Assembly (NCBI GenBank): GCA_951813085.1
Contig: OX638348.1
Location: 1,931,627-1,995,626, forward strand
DNA: 64,000 bases
Direction of reading: 5' to 3'
From: an uncultured Opitutaceae bacterium
Lineage (GTDB): Bacteria; Verrucomicrobiota; Verrucomicrobiia; Opitutales; Opitutaceae
In this document: one piece after another, positions 63,587-64,000 of the stretch
Numbering within the stretch: position 1 is the first letter of the stretch
Layout of the letters: each line of letters opens with the position of its first letter
Made by a program: the position numbers and the translations under genes
The notes under the pieces: model-generated
The model's input: the letters and a program-made list of their open reading frames with translations, nothing else
Database searches by the model: none
What the model was told of the DNA's origin: nothing

Positions 63587-64000
63587 TCACTGCCGCATGC
63601 GCTTGCGTACTGCATTCGAATACAAGACTACAGGAACGATAACCAGCGCAGCGAGAGCGCCCAATACGAGAACAGCGTTCTGATTCACAGCAGCGAGATT
63701 TGTGATTTCTGCTGCGGTTTCCGTATTCGCTTGATTCGCGATCGAGATAGGCCCAACCGCAGCTTCCTTCGCGATAGAGAAACCTCCGCTAAAGGCGCAT
63801 TCCCAACCTAGGGAAGACATTGACGAAATAGGCATTGAAGCCGATCGCGGAGGCACCCATGGCGAGAAATCCGATTCCTACTGTACCCAATCCGGCAATA
63901 CCGAATCCGACAGCTCCAACCGAGATCAATCCTATCGAAATGATGCCAACGCTCACGGGAGCCACTGCAAATCCACCCCAGGCAAACAAGAATCCGTAAG
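63587..64000 (-). pseudogene. Glycine-rich membrane protein, frameshifted and cut by the window edge
   Basis: The upstream part reads APVSVGIISIGLISVGAVGF and GIAGLGTVGIGFLAMGASAI, an A/G-I-G ladder typical of small repetitive membrane proteins. The downstream part, SLGWECAFSGGFSIAKEAAV … NQANTETAAEITNLAAVNQN plus a final membrane helix (LVLGALAALVIVPVVLY), continues the same family pattern in another frame; the change is near 63815-63830. The N-terminus lies beyond the window. No function is known. Confidence 0.6.

Noticed and set aside
1..64000. tRNA, rRNA genes or a replication origin
   Set aside because: No cloverleaf-like stretches with CCA ends, no conserved rRNA segments and no DnaA-box cluster were noticed on reading both strands; a dedicated RNA search was not possible.

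Overview
The window looks like the chromosome of a marine, polysaccharide-degrading bacterium of the Planctomycetes-Verrucomicrobia group, more likely Verrucomicrobia. The grounds are nine cysteine-type sulfatases, a PSD1/DUF1549/DUF1553 cytochrome paired with a Tat-exported DUF1501 protein, DUF1080 and DUF1552 proteins, secreted sugar-dehydrogenase beta-propellers, an EF-hand/esterase locus and many Sec or lipoprotein signals. No rRNA, tRNA, CRISPR array or replication origin was seen. Taxonomy is inferred from gene content only.

Layout. 1-1.2 kb: a terminator and a nucleotidyltransferase pair resembling a toxin-antitoxin or abortive-infection module. 1.2-15 kb: sulfatases, an aldo/keto reductase, a double thioredoxin protein, the DUF1501/PSD1 pair and a PAS-AraC regulator. 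15.1-29.2 kb: a foreign block of gammaproteobacterial character. It holds wreckage of an integrating conjugative element (ICE; PFL_4709 and PFL_4710 families, the first split by an IS1595-family element with an 8-bp target duplication), a DUF262/DUF1524 restriction gene broken inside its HNH motif by a 7-bp tandem duplication, and a type III-like restriction-modification locus with one res and three tandem mod genes whose central recognition regions differ. 29.3-32.2 kb: truncated native genes, a sugar ABC-transporter ATPase and a DUF1080 protein. 32.2-55 kb: a rich sulfatase/esterase/dehydrogenase region with two broken genes (an EF-hand::esterase split by an amber codon and a DASS-type anion transporter), a malic enzyme and a NIPSNAP protein. 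55.2-59.3 kb: a graveyard of truncated genes around a GC-rich IS3-family element. 59.4-64 kb: an ECF sigma operon, DUF4112, another sulfatase, a LamG lipoprotein and a glycine-rich membrane protein running off the edge.

How the genes work together. Exported sulfatases, esterases, DUF1080 and LamG proteins and sugar dehydrogenases fit extracellular or periplasmic desulfation and oxidation of sulfated glycans. Every sulfatase carries the Cys that must become formylglycine, but no formylglycine-generating enzyme lies in the window, so it must be encoded elsewhere.

The most interesting signals are: (1) the triplicated mod array, whose repeat unit is bounded by a res 5' end fused to a DUF4391 3' end at a 5-bp microhomology; (2) a family of heptad-based intergenic repeats, two inverted copies of which flank a four-helix-bundle (23S IVP-type) gene like the ends of a small mobile cassette; (3) five in-frame amber codons that all sit in a GCTAG context. 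The foreign block truncates genes at both of its edges; an acquired island and a chimeric assembly cannot be told apart from the sequence alone.
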